Positions 52,346 through 60,141 of a stretch of 64,000 bases of DNA are shown here, in pieces. This stretch comes from Dyadobacter fermentans (GTDB lineage: Bacteria; Bacteroidota; Bacteroidia; Cytophagales; Spirosomataceae): NCBI RefSeq assembly GCF_019924045.1, contig NZ_JAHXBN010000020.1, positions 62,001-126,000 on the forward strand, given 5' to 3'. Position 1 is the first letter of the stretch, and every line of letters starts with the position of its first letter. The notes below the pieces were generated by a model. It saw nothing but the letters and a program-made list of their open reading frames with translations. It made no database searches and was not told the DNA's origin. The position numbers and the translations under genes are program-made.

Positions 52346-52960
52346 ATGCTGCAAGCGCTACTTTACGGCACGCTGACGGGCGTTGCATTGTGTCTTACTT
52401 TCGGGACTGTTTTCTTTTCCCTGGTCCAAAATAGCGTCGATAATGGCTATCGCACGGGTATCAAAATCGCGTTCGGCGTGTTTATCTGTGACATTATCTT
52501 CGTATTCTTCGCCATTTTCGGGACGGCATTGCTGCCCGATATCCCGCATTTCCAGCAATGGATGGCCGGAGCCGGCGTGGTGTTCCTCACAGCTCTGGGT
52601 TTGAGCAATATCATCAAAGGCCAGCCTCAGATCGCCGAACCGCAAACACGTTTTGGAAACTTTCTGTATTATTTCACCACCGGCTTCCTGCTGAATGGGC
52701 TGAATCCTGTGAATTTCATCAGTTGGGTGACAATAGCCTCTTACATCCGCACGAACCTGCATTATAACCTCAACCAGGTCATCCTATTCTTTGCGGCGAG
52801 CGTGATTGCGGTATTTTTGGTGGAAAGCGCCATCGCTGTCTTCGCGCACAGGCTCAAAAAGCTGTTCACGCCCAAAGTGGTCACTGTATTTAACAAAGTG
52901 ACAGGCGTGATTTTCATTCTCATCGCCTGTCAGATTGCTTATACCAATTTTTTGAAGTAG
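52346..52960 (+). CDS. LysE-family amino-acid exporter
   Basis: Integral membrane protein of 204 residues with six hydrophobic segments. The LysE/RhtB pattern is visible: LYGTLTGVALCLTFGTVFFS near the start, YFTTGFLLNGLNPVNFISWV in the middle. Exports amino acids or related compounds. The substrate cannot be told. Starts 1 base after the Nudix stop and converges with the GH3 gene 1 base before its end. Confidence 0.87.
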   Translation: MLQALLYGTLTGVALCLTFGTVFFSLVQNSVDNGYRTGIKIAFGVFICDIIFVFFAIFGTALLPDIPHFQQWMAGAGVVFLTALGLSNIIKGQPQIAEPQTRFGNFLYYFTTGFLLNGLNPVNFISWVTIASYIRTNLHYNLNQVILFFAASVIAVFLVESAIAVFAHRLKKLFTPKVVTVFNKVTGVIFILIACQIAYTNFLK

Positions 52961-52961
52961 G

Positions 52962-54530
52962 TTATTCTTTAATGTAGCCTTCGGTTTTCAGGAAGTTCTT
53001 CCAATCACTAATCAGATCTTTCTTGAAAACGCGGGGGAATTTGTTCTGTCCGCCCAGCTTGCCTTTGGATTCCATCCAATGGTAGAATGCCTGGTTGGGC
53101 AATACGGTCACGAATACTTCTTTCAATGCGTGACGGCGCTCTACGGCGTAGTCATCATTGAGCTCAGCGAGTTGGGCGTCGAGTTTTTGTTTCAAAACTT
53201 CTGCATCTACATTGGATTCTTCCACGCCTACATACCAGTCGTGCGCGAACAAGCTGCCGTGCTCGATGCCGCAAACCGTAAATTCTTTCACAGAAATACC
53301 CATTTCACGCGAAACGAGGTCGATCGCCTTGTTCATATTGTCCACCGAAAGGTGTTCGCCGCAAAGGCTGAGGTAATGCTTCGTGCGCCCGGTGATCACG
53401 ATTTCGCCGCGCGACTTATCCACGAACTTCAGCGTATCGCCGATCAGGTACCGCCACGCGCCCGAGCAGGTCGAGAGCAGCAATGCATACTCTTTTCCTT
53501 CTTCCACCTGGTCGATCATCAGCGTCTCGGGATTATCGAGCATTACGCCGTCGGAATCGAAGTTTTTGGGGGTAAAGGGGATAAATTCAAAAAACAGACC
53601 ATTATCACAAACCAACTCCATTCCCACCGCACCCGGCCGTGACTGGTAGGCAATAAAGCCTTCCGACGCGAGGTAGGTATTGATGTAGGTCATCGGCTTG
53701 CCCAGGAGTTTCTCAAAACCTTTGCGATAGGGCTCAAATGAAACGCCTCCATGCGCGAAAACCTGCAAATTCGGCCAGATCTCGTGGATATTCTTCACAT
53801 TATAATGCGCGATGATCTTTTCAAAGAGCAGCTGGATCCATGCAGGCACACCTACCACGAACCCAATGTCCCATTCGCTCGCCACACGGGTGATTTCTTC
53901 CAGTTTCAGGCCCCAGTCGCGCTGCGCGGCGATTTTCTGGCCGGGTTTGTAGTACGGGCGGAACCAGCGCGGGATTTGCTGGATTTGAATACCACTCAAA
54001 TCGCCTGCCAAACTCCCGGTATCATGCGGGTTCAGGTTGGTACTGCCGCTGAGCATCAGGAAGCCTTTTTCGTACAAATCAGGCGGAAGGTCTTTGTAGT
54101 GGCCTAACGACAATATCTGGCGGATACTCGTTTTCTGAATGGCTTTGGTCATAGCTTTCGTCACCGGAATCTGCTTGGAAGCTGCTTCCGAAGTGCCTGA
54201 GCTCAATGCGTAGTACTTCACCGTGCCGGGCCAGCACACGTCCTTATCGCCTTCGAGCGATTTGTGCCACCACTCGTTGAATATCTTGTTATAGTCGTAA
54301 ACAGGCACCGTGCGCTTGTAGAGCTCGTAAAATGCCCCTTTTTCACCGAAAAGAATGGTGGAAAGCAGTTCGTCAAAATTGTACTTCTCGCCGAACTCGG
54401 TATATCTGGCCTTGGCCAGGAGCTTGGCCAAAGTTTTCTTTTGCTGCTGGTGTAAACTTGCCTTGCGGCGGTTGGCAACGATGTTGCTGAAATGGATGCC
54501 TTTCTTTAATAAACTGCCTACTAATGCCAT
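52962..54530 (-). CDS. GH3 family acyl-adenylate/amide synthetase-like protein
   Basis: Protein of 522 residues of the GH3 family, originally plant auxin-amide synthetases. ATP-site landmarks are YYALSSGTSEAASKQIPVT, FAHGGVSFEPYRKGFEKLLG, YLASEGFIAYQSRPG and YLIGDTLKFVDK. Bacterial members are presumed to adenylate a carboxylate and join it to an amino acid. The substrate is not known. Starts 14 bases after the surE stop on the same strand, so probably co-transcribed with surE. Confidence 0.9.
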   Translation of the reverse strand: MALVGSLLKKGIHFSNIVANRRKASLHQQQKKTLAKLLAKARYTEFGEKYNFDELLSTILFGEKGAFYELYKRTVPVYDYNKIFNEWWHKSLEGDKDVCWPGTVKYYALSSGTSEAASKQIPVTKAMTKAIQKTSIRQILSLGHYKDLPPDLYEKGFLMLSGSTNLNPHDTGSLAGDLSGIQIQQIPRWFRPYYKPGQKIAAQRDWGLKLEEITRVASEWDIGFVVGVPAWIQLLFEKIIAHYNVKNIHEIWPNLQVFAHGGVSFEPYRKGFEKLLGKPMTYINTYLASEGFIAYQSRPGAVGMELVCDNGLFFEFIPFTPKNFDSDGVMLDNPETLMIDQVEEGKEYALLLSTCSGAWRYLIGDTLKFVDKSRGEIVITGRTKHYLSLCGEHLSVDNMNKAIDLVSREMGISVKEFTVCGIEHGSLFAHDWYVGVEESNVDAEVLKQKLDAQLAELNDDYAVERRHALKEVFVTVLPNQAFYHWMESKGKLGGQNKFPRVFKKDLISDWKNFLKTEGYIKE

Positions 54531-54544
54531 AGCTGTTGGTTAAA

Positions 54545-55312
54545 TTACAAATCCCAGGTCGATAGCTTTTTCAACGCTTCATACTCTGTCAGATCATATT
54601 GACATGGCACCACCGAGATATAGTTATTATCCAGTGCCCAGACATCGGTGTCTTCTTTTTCCGTATCGAAATTGACAAACTCACCGGCCATCCAAAGGTA
54701 GCCGCGACCGTTAGGGTCGACGCGGTAGTCGAATTTTTCCTGCCATTTGGCATGCGCCTGGCGGCACACTTTTACGCCTTTCAGTGCCAGGTCCGTTTTG
54801 GCAGGAATGTTCACATTCAATGCAATGCCGTTTGGAATGCCATTCTTCAAAGCTTCTTCGGTGATCGCCTTGATGTACGGAACGGCGTGGCTGAAATCCG
54901 CATCCTCCCTGAAATCACAAAGCGAAAAACCGATCGCCGGGATGCCTTCGATCGCCGCTTCAATGGCGGCCGACATCGTGCCGGAGTACAACACGCTGAT
55001 CGAACTGTTGCTGCCGTGGTTGATACCGCTTACCACGAGGTCGGGCTTGCGGTCCTGCAACACGTAGTTCTTAGCCAGTTTTACGCAATCGGCCGGTGTT
55101 CCCGAGCATTCGTATTCCGTCACATCATCAAAAATATGGGTGGAATAAAGCCTGAGCGGTTCCCCGATGGTAATAGCATGGCCCATTCCGGACTGCGGGC
55201 TGTTGGGAGCGACCACGATTACCTCGCCCAGCGCCTGCATGATTTCAACCAGCGTTCGGATTCCTTTTGACGTTATTCCGTCGTCATTTGTAACTAAAAT
55301 GAGGGGTTTCAT
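54545..55312 (-). CDS. surE: 5'/3'-nucleotidase SurE
   Basis: Stationary-phase survival nucleotidase of 255 residues. Metal-binding block LILVTNDDGITSKGIRTL with the DD pair. Further conserved segments VVAPNSPQSGMGHAITI and LVVSGINHGSNSSISVLYSG. Removes the phosphate of nucleoside 5'- or 3'-monophosphates. Leads the surE-GH3 pair on the minus strand. Length and motifs are typical. Confidence 0.95.
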   Translation of the reverse strand: MKPLILVTNDDGITSKGIRTLVEIMQALGEVIVVAPNSPQSGMGHAITIGEPLRLYSTHIFDDVTEYECSGTPADCVKLAKNYVLQDRKPDLVVSGINHGSNSSISVLYSGTMSAAIEAAIEGIPAIGFSLCDFREDADFSHAVPYIKAITEEALKNGIPNGIALNVNIPAKTDLALKGVKVCRQAHAKWQEKFDYRVDPNGRGYLWMAGEFVNFDTEKEDTDVWALDNNYISVVPCQYDLTEYEALKKLSTWDL

Positions 55313-55431
55313 ATATTTCTACTGATCGGGTGCTTAGCTGCTTCATGCGATCTGGTCTGCCGGCTCAGTAACATGGTTTTTAAGTGAATAAATATTTAAT
55401 TGCGCTTTTCAAGCTGCCAAATTTAAGCAAT

Positions 55432-55926
55432 ATGCCTTCATTCGCAACACTGCAAGCCTCGGTCGCGGACATTCCGACCATCGTCGAAATCCAGGAAAAA
55501 ACATGGGAACCGACTTACCGTGACATCCTTAGCAAGGAGCAGATCGATTTTATGTTCGAAAAAATATATTCTCCCGAATCCCTCACACACCAGATGGAAT
55601 CCGGGCAGCAATTCATGATCCTGCTAAGCGACGAGACGCCCGCCGGCTTTTCGTCGGTGTCGGAAGAAAAGCCGGGAAAGTTCAAATTACACAAAATATA
55701 CGTGCTTCCCGCCACGCAGGGGACCGGCGCGGGAAAATACCTTTTACACGAAACTGAAAATTACGTGAAGTCGCGGGGGGGAACGGTACTGTCACTGAAC
55801 GTGAACCGCTACAACAAGGCCAAAACCTTCTACGAAAGAATGGGCTTCCAGGTAGTCGACGAGCAGGATATTCCTATCGGACCTTACTGGATGAACGATT
55901 ACGTGCTCGAAAAGCCATTGAACTGA
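55432..55926 (+). CDS. GNAT-family N-acetyltransferase
   Basis: Protein of 164 residues from the Met at 55432, MPSFATLQASVADIPTIVEI (16 further codons are open upstream). Contains the acetyl-CoA loop KIYVLPATQGTGAGKYLLHE and the late LSLNVNRYNKAKTFYERMGF region, both diagnostic of GNAT. Substrate unknown. The gene stands alone between surE (divergent) and trhO (convergent). Confidence 0.88.
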   Translation: MPSFATLQASVADIPTIVEIQEKTWEPTYRDILSKEQIDFMFEKIYSPESLTHQMESGQQFMILLSDETPAGFSSVSEEKPGKFKLHKIYVLPATQGTGAGKYLLHETENYVKSRGGTVLSLNVNRYNKAKTFYERMGFQVVDEQDIPIGPYWMNDYVLEKPLN

Positions 55927-55931
55927 ACCGG

Positions 55932-56918
55932 CTAGGCCGATTCAGTTTTCAATGCGAGTTTCATTTTCCTGATATTCTTCTGCTGACTTTTCAGGCCTTG
56001 CAGCGGGTGGTAGTGGTTGCTGTTCACCACGTAGTAGCCTGTGCCATCATAGGCGCGTTTGGCAGGGTGTGATTTACATTCTGCCGAACAGGCGCCTTCC
56101 ATTTCCCAGCCGCACTTTTCGCAGATCGGTACGTGGTTGTTACATTCGGCATTGGCGCAGTTTACCATGCGGTCGGAAGGCTCTTTGCAGATGTAGCATT
56201 TCGAAATCACGGTCGGGTTCACGCTGTTCACATCCACGGTAATGCGGTTGTCGAACACGTAACATTTACCGTCGAAGTTCTCTCCGCCTTCTTCGAGCCC
56301 GTAGCGTATAATGCCTCCGTGCAGCTGATAAACGTCGGTAAAGCCCTGGTCGAGCAGATAGGCACTCGCTTTCTCGCATTTGATACCACCGGTGCAATAG
56401 GTAATTACTTTCTTATCTTTCAAATGGGCGATCTCATGCACGTGGTCGGGCAGCTCGCGCAGGTTGTGCATATCAAACGTGATGGCGCCTTTGAACTTGC
56501 CTACTTCGTGTTCATAGTCAGAACGCATGTCTACGAGAACCACATCCGGGTCGTTCAGCATCGCTTTGAAGTCGGCCGGTTCGAGGTGCTTGCCTGTCTG
56601 CACAAGCGGATTTACCGGTAGGTCGGAGTTTACGATCTCGTCCTTCACGCGTACGTGTAATTTCTGAAATGCAACGTGGTCCGACTCCTCCACTTTGAAC
56701 TGAACGCCGGCGAAACGTGCGTCCGAACGGACGTAGTTCATATAAGCCTCGCATTGTTCCGATGTGCCCGAAACCGTGCCGTTCAAGCCCTCAGGCGCAA
56801 CGATAATGCGCCCCAGGAGGTTGTTCTCCACACAAAAAAGGTGATGCTCGTCGCGGTAGGTGTCGGGATCGGCGATGGGCGTGTAATAGTAATATAGTAT
56901 AACCCGGTAAGGTTTCAT
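55932..56918 (-). CDS. trhO: tRNA uridine hydroxylase TrhO (rhodanese-related)
   Basis: Protein of 328 residues: an N-terminal acylphosphatase-like part (RVILYYYYTPIADPD, APEGLNGTVSG), then a rhodanese domain with its Cys in VITYCTGGIKCEKASA. A C-terminal extension holds multiple Cys (CYICKEPSDRMVNCANAEC, CEKCGWEM, CSAEC), a likely zinc-binding site. Catalyses hydroxylation of uridine-34 to ho5U in tRNA. Family formerly called UPF0176. The Cys-rich tail is common in Bacteroidota members. Confidence 0.93.
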   Translation of the reverse strand: MKPYRVILYYYYTPIADPDTYRDEHHLFCVENNLLGRIIVAPEGLNGTVSGTSEQCEAYMNYVRSDARFAGVQFKVEESDHVAFQKLHVRVKDEIVNSDLPVNPLVQTGKHLEPADFKAMLNDPDVVLVDMRSDYEHEVGKFKGAITFDMHNLRELPDHVHEIAHLKDKKVITYCTGGIKCEKASAYLLDQGFTDVYQLHGGIIRYGLEEGGENFDGKCYVFDNRITVDVNSVNPTVISKCYICKEPSDRMVNCANAECNNHVPICEKCGWEMEGACSAECKSHPAKRAYDGTGYYVVNSNHYHPLQGLKSQQKNIRKMKLALKTESA

Positions 56919-57072
56919 AATTCAATTCTTTTCTCCAAATCAGCCGCAAATATACGAATAATACAAGTTTTAAGAAAATGCCGAAAATCAGTTTTGCAGC
57001 TGACCGGTTATCCGTTGAAATACATATTTTTGTGGGCACTCGTTCAATTACTCAACTTCATCCTATCTCCTT

Positions 57073-57687
57073 ATGCACATCGCTATCATTGGTAACATCG
57101 GCGCAGGTAAAACTACATTGACCCAAATGCTGGGGGATTATTTCAAATGGGAAGTGATGTATGAGGCGGTAGAAGGGAATCCCTATCTCGCTGATTTTTA
57201 TATGGATATGGAGCGCTGGGCGTTCAATCTGCAAATTTATTTTTTGAACAACCGCTTCGCACAGGTCCAGAAAATCCGCGAAACGACCTATTCGACCATC
57301 GTTCAGGACCGCACCATTTTCGAAGACGCCTATATTTTTGCCCGCAACCTGTATGAATCCGGCGTCCTCACGGATCGTGATTACCAGACTTACCTGCTGC
57401 TTTTCGAATCCATTATCCGCACCGTTTCCCAGCCCGATTTGCTGATTTATCTCAAAGCGGATATTCCCAAACTCGTGTCGCAGATCAAAAAGCGTGGCCG
57501 CGAGTTCGAGGCCGACATTTCAACCGACTACCTCGCGAATCTCAACCGCTACTACGAGGATTTTGTGCAAAACTACGAAGACGGGAAAATCATCGAAATC
57601 GATGTAAACAACATGGACTTCGCGTCGAATCCCGAAGACTTCAACAAAATCGTGGCATTACTGAACAAGGAGTTGTTTTACGTCTGA
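57073..57687 (+). CDS. deoxynucleoside kinase
   Basis: Protein of 204 residues with the P-loop IAIIGNIGAGKTTLTQML near the N terminus, a dNK-type substrate region (YEAVEGNPYLADFY, VQDRTIFEDAYIFARNLYES) and the LID region LVSQIKKRGREFEADIS. Phosphorylates deoxynucleosides for salvage, as in deoxyadenosine or deoxyguanosine kinases. A TATTTTTG element at 57025-57032 lies 41 bases before the ATG without a well-placed -33. Single gene. Confidence 0.93.
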   Translation: MHIAIIGNIGAGKTTLTQMLGDYFKWEVMYEAVEGNPYLADFYMDMERWAFNLQIYFLNNRFAQVQKIRETTYSTIVQDRTIFEDAYIFARNLYESGVLTDRDYQTYLLLFESIIRTVSQPDLLIYLKADIPKLVSQIKKRGREFEADISTDYLANLNRYYEDFVQNYEDGKIIEIDVNNMDFASNPEDFNKIVALLNKELFYV

Positions 57688-57695
57688 TCGGGCGG

Positions 57696-58187
57696 TTAAT
57701 ACATGCACGCGATCGCCTTGTGAAGCAGCTGGCTCTTTTTGGCATCGACCTTGAATGTCCGTTTATCGTCGGGCAAAAGTATTTCAATCTGCACCGTTCC
57801 TTTCATTTTTTCGAGCTCTTTCGGTTCGATGGGAGTGGAGAGGACAAACTCGCTCTGCCAGTTACTGCGGTCGGTGGAGCTGATGGTCGTGTATAGGGAG
57901 AAATTGCCTTTCACCGACGAAAACTTGATTTCGGTGAACATCTGAACGTGGTAGACCTGGCCAAATTCGTCATTATGATAATTAAGAATCCGTTCTTCAC
58001 CGGTTTTGGCGAGAGTCAGGTATTCTTTCGGCCCGGAAAGTTGGACGATATGATAGTGGACGATCTTGTGATTCGACGGACTGACGGTTTCCTTGCATTG
58101 GGCAAAAGATTTACTCACGTCAGCCATCAGTAAACCGACCACACTAAGCAGGAAAGTGGGCTTCATGCAGAGGGCGTAATTCAACAC
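57696..58187 (-). CDS. secreted protein of unknown function
   Basis: Protein of 163 residues with a signal peptide (KPTFLLSVVGLLMADVSKSF) and a beta-rich mature part (HYHIVQLSGPKEYLTLAKTG, FSLYTTISSTDRSNWQSEFV) ending in IACMY. No recognised family. It converges with the deoxynucleoside kinase gene, and its stop lies 9 bases from the other stop. Upstream is a cluster of small unknown genes on the opposite strand. Confidence 0.6.
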   Translation of the reverse strand: MLNYALCMKPTFLLSVVGLLMADVSKSFAQCKETVSPSNHKIVHYHIVQLSGPKEYLTLAKTGEERILNYHNDEFGQVYHVQMFTEIKFSSVKGNFSLYTTISSTDRSNWQSEFVLSTPIEPKELEKMKGTVQIEILLPDDKRTFKVDAKKSQLLHKAIACMY

Positions 58188-58266
58188 TTTTCTAGATTTC
58201 AGGGTTATTCAAACGTTTGTAAAGATAATCGCCTGATAAGTAGAATGCAACAGGATACCGGGAAAG

Positions 58267-58296
58267 TTGTATTTCTGGAAAAAGCTGATAGTTTTG
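58267..58296 (+). promoter_or_regulatory. Bacteroidota-type promoter for a small membrane gene
   Basis: TTG at 58267-58269, 19 bases, TAGTTTTG at 58289-58296. The ATG at 58326 is 29 bases downstream. It lies inside the longer open frame starting at 58245, which argues for the inner start. Confidence 0.68.
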
Positions 58297-58325
58297 TGTT
58301 ATTACAAACTAAAACGATTTTACAC

Positions 58326-58535
58326 ATGCTATTGAACGACATTATCTTCTACATTTCCTGTGTCGGTGTCGCTTTCTTCGTGGGGCGCGGCATTTTTATT
58401 CTCATCAAAAAAGCATTCTTCGGAGGCGACATTGTCCTCACCAATCCCCGAACGGGCAAATCTATCGTCCTGGGCAAGCACCATGTAGATGGTCAGGCCA
58501 AGAGGCTTTTAGAGGTGCTGGAAGGATGGAAGTAA
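58326..58535 (+). CDS. small membrane protein of unknown function
   Basis: Protein of 69 residues from the ATG at 58326: one membrane helix (DIIFYISCVGVAFFVGRGIF) and a charged C-terminal part (LTNPRTGKSIVLGKHHVDGQ). No recognised family. The open frame begins at 58245, but a promoter lies inside that part. Its stop overlaps the next gene's start by about 10 bases, so it is co-translated with the next small gene. Confidence 0.55.
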   Translation: MLLNDIIFYISCVGVAFFVGRGIFILIKKAFFGGDIVLTNPRTGKSIVLGKHHVDGQAKRLLEVLEGWK

Positions 58536-58894
58536 AAGCCAGAAAACGGCGTAAGAAAAGATCATTCAAGTACAAAACCGAGACAGTAACCTTTTTATCG
58601 ACATTTATTATTGGCATTTCACAGCAGCTGCCAGGGTCTTTTCCACGTGAGACGATTGTGTATCTCGCGGCGCCAGTCTCGTATTTTATTCAGTTTATTA
58701 GTTTGAAAGTTATTGCAGTGGCCGATCTGGCGGTTGCGACGTATCGCGTCAGGCGTTATGTGAGAGAATTGGAAATGGAGGGCGCATTGCCGGGGAAGAC
58801 CAGGGTACGCCAGATTGAAATTGATGTTGAAATTTGCGAATACCGGACGGCGTTGCGTGAGCGGCGCATCCGGGAATTGAATCCCAAGAAATGA
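58526..58894 (+). CDS. basic protein of unknown function with a membrane-like region
   Basis: Protein of 122 residues: very basic start (VKARKRRKKRSFKYKTET), two hydrophobic stretches (TVTFLSTFIIGISQQLP and VYLAAPVSYFIQFISLKVIA) and a charged helical C terminus (IEIDVEICEYRTALRERRIR). No recognised family. Ends one base before the convergent XRE-type regulator gene. Base composition here looks less codon-biased than the housekeeping genes, in keeping with a recently acquired small patch. Confidence 0.5.
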   Translation: MEVKARKRRKKRSFKYKTETVTFLSTFIIGISQQLPGSFPRETIVYLAAPVSYFIQFISLKVIAVADLAVATYRVRRYVRELEMEGALPGKTRVRQIEIDVEICEYRTALRERRIRELNPKK

Positions 58895-59230
58895 CTACTT
58901 TACTCTCCGTTCCTCTGCGAGTTGCTTGTATGCCTCTCCGAGTTCGTCTTTGAGCTCCCTGATTTTCGCTTCCAGTTTTTCTACTTCACTTTTATGAACG
59001 AGGTCTTTCATGTATCTGACAGCCTCCGGATCTCCCTCAAAACCGAACAGCCAGTTTGGATCAATTCCTAATTCTCTGATAATGATCCCGACCGCAGCAG
59101 ACGGCAGGGTTTGCTCACCCATCATGACTTTACTCATCTTAGAGTGCGACAAGTGAACCATTCTCCCAATAGACGTGGGAGTGAGGTTATGTGCTTTTAA
59201 TATCGAATGGATGCGTTTAACTTCGATCAT
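58895..59230 (-). CDS. XRE-family transcriptional regulator
   Basis: Protein of 111 residues: an N-terminal helix-turn-helix (SIGRMVHLSHSKMSKVMMGE, LPSAAVGIIIRELGIDPNWL) and a C-terminal coiled-coil-like helix (KSEVEKLEAKIRELKDELGE), probably for dimerisation. Its own upstream region carries a 14-bp inverted repeat, likely its operator, shared with the divergent gene at 59436. No toxin partner is evident. Could be a small regulator from a former mobile element. Confidence 0.85.
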   Translation of the reverse strand: MIEVKRIHSILKAHNLTPTSIGRMVHLSHSKMSKVMMGEQTLPSAAVGIIIRELGIDPNWLFGFEGDPEAVRYMKDLVHKSEVEKLEAKIRELKDELGEAYKQLAEERRVK

Positions 59231-59288
59231 CTGGAATGTCTCTGGGTTGGGTGTGTGATAGTGACCTGAAAATGTTATTTTCGGGTAA

Positions 59289-59317
59289 TTGTATGTTCCA
59301 AATGTTTCATATATTTG
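59289..59317 (+). promoter_or_regulatory. promoter for the small gene at 59436
   Basis: TTG at 59289-59291, 18 bases, then TATATTTG at 59310-59317. It overlaps the inverted repeat at 59301-59346, so binding there would block it. Confidence 0.6.
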
Positions 59318-59346
59318 TTATGAACGTGTAGCATATATGAAGCATT
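59301..59346. promoter_or_regulatory. inverted repeat, probable operator of the XRE regulator
   Basis: Left arm AATGTTTCATATAT (59301-59314), right arm ATATATGAAGCATT (59333-59346). Pairing holds at 13 of 14 positions, with an 18-base spacer. It lies between the divergent XRE gene (start 59230) and the small plus-strand gene, over the latter's -7 element. Confidence 0.65.
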
Positions 59347-59435
59347 TATGTAAATATAACAAAAAGCAACCTTGATTTCGAGGGGAAGTTTGTCGCGTTC
59401 GGGAGAATAGTCATTGAAATTAACCTTGCACCACT

Positions 59436-59696
59436 ATGAATTTTAAAATCATTCGGATCCCTGAAACAGGTATTCAGGTTTGCCTGCATCGCGATCGTAG
59501 CGAGGAGGGCGAGGAAATCGTTCGCATTACTTCTTTCATTACCAATGCGCAGCATGCGGAGATCATGTTGGAGCAGGTAGTGACATTTACCAAGCCCGGA
59601 AGTTCGGTGCGATTTGTAGCAGATTACTCGCTGGTTTCTGCCAAAAGTTTTCTGGAAGAGTCGATGAACGAAGTTGGAATGCTGGCATTTGCCTGA
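59436..59696 (+). CDS. small protein of unknown function
   Basis: Protein of 86 residues, MNFKIIRIPETGIQVCLHRD at the start and a mix of strand and helix, without signal or membrane segment. It has a good promoter overlapping an XRE-type operator, so it may be repressed by the divergent regulator. No family recognised. Its 3' end is near the tRNA-Leu terminator on the other strand. Confidence 0.6.
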   Translation: MNFKIIRIPETGIQVCLHRDRSEEGEEIVRITSFITNAQHAEIMLEQVVTFTKPGSSVRFVADYSLVSAKSFLEESMNEVGMLAFA

Positions 59697-59733
59697 CCTG
59701 GGCCGGCACCTGTTTACCTTTTTAGGCATAAAA

Positions 59734-59764
59734 AAAGTGCGTTGGTTAATTCCCAACGCACTTT
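59734..59764 (-). terminator. terminator of tRNA-Leu
   Basis: 12-bp stem AAAGTGCGTTGG / CCAACGCACTTT with a 7-base loop. On the minus strand it is followed by a T run, directly after the tRNA. Confidence 0.88.
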
Positions 59765-59769
59765 CGATG

Positions 59770-59853
59770 TGACCAGAAGGAGAGTCGAACTCCTATGCCC
59801 GAACGGGCACTACCCCCTCAAAGTAGCGTGTCTACCAATTCCACCACCTGGCC
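59770..59853 (-). tRNA. tRNA-Leu (anticodon GAG)
   Basis: Minus-strand tRNA, 84 bases. Acceptor arm GGCCAGG at the 5' end pairs with TCTGGTC (two G-T pairs). D arm GTGGAATTGGTAGACAC. Anticodon loop TTGAGGG with anticodon GAG for CUC and CUU codons. Long variable arm GCCCGTTCGGGC. T arm AGGAGTTCGACTCTCCT. The long variable arm is typical of Leu. No CCA is encoded at the 3' end, so it must be added after transcription. Confidence 0.97.
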
Positions 59854-59971
59854 GTCAATCGTGATGCAAAAGTAGTATTTTAATGATTCGGCGCAACAGT
59901 TGCGCCCCGATTTTTTTTGAGAAAATATCGCGCATTGCGCAAAAAAACTTCGCGTTTGCGCAATTTGATCG

Positions 59972-60113
59972 TAGTTTTGTGCCCCGAAAACGGGTTAGTA
60001 CCCAAAGGATCAGACTGTTCAGCCTTTCGGTCGACAAGGGGCTCGGAAATATTAAAAATTTTAGATTTAGTAATTAGCATAAAAGCCCTGGCATCGATCC
60101 AAGGCTTTTTATG
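59972..60113 (+). ncRNA. candidate structured non-coding RNA with its own terminator
   Basis: TAGTTTTG at 59972-59979 is a -7-type element. From 59981 the sequence can fold as GCCCC (59981-59985) with GGGGC (60038-60042), enclosing GGG/CCC (59992/60001) and AAAGG/CCTTT (60004/60023), a three-branch shape. It ends at a hairpin AAAAGCC...TGG / CCA...GGCTTTT (60081-60109) and a T run. No ORF runs through it, and the flanking genes face away or are on the other strand. No -33 element is well placed. Confidence 0.35.
60081..60110. terminator. hairpin terminator, possibly bidirectional
   Basis: AAAAGCC-c-TGG / CCA-a-GGCTTTTT with a 7-base loop. It lies 32 bases past the stop of the minus-strand SelA-like gene and ends the candidate plus-strand RNA. 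Confidence 0.75.
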
Positions 60114-60141
60114 TTAATTACCGTTATGTAAAACCCGGTGT

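Noticed and set aside
59346..59756. Minus-strand frame of 136 codons opposite the small gene at 59436
   Set aside because: No recognisable features. The plus-strand gene has a promoter and the tRNA terminator lies within the frame's end.
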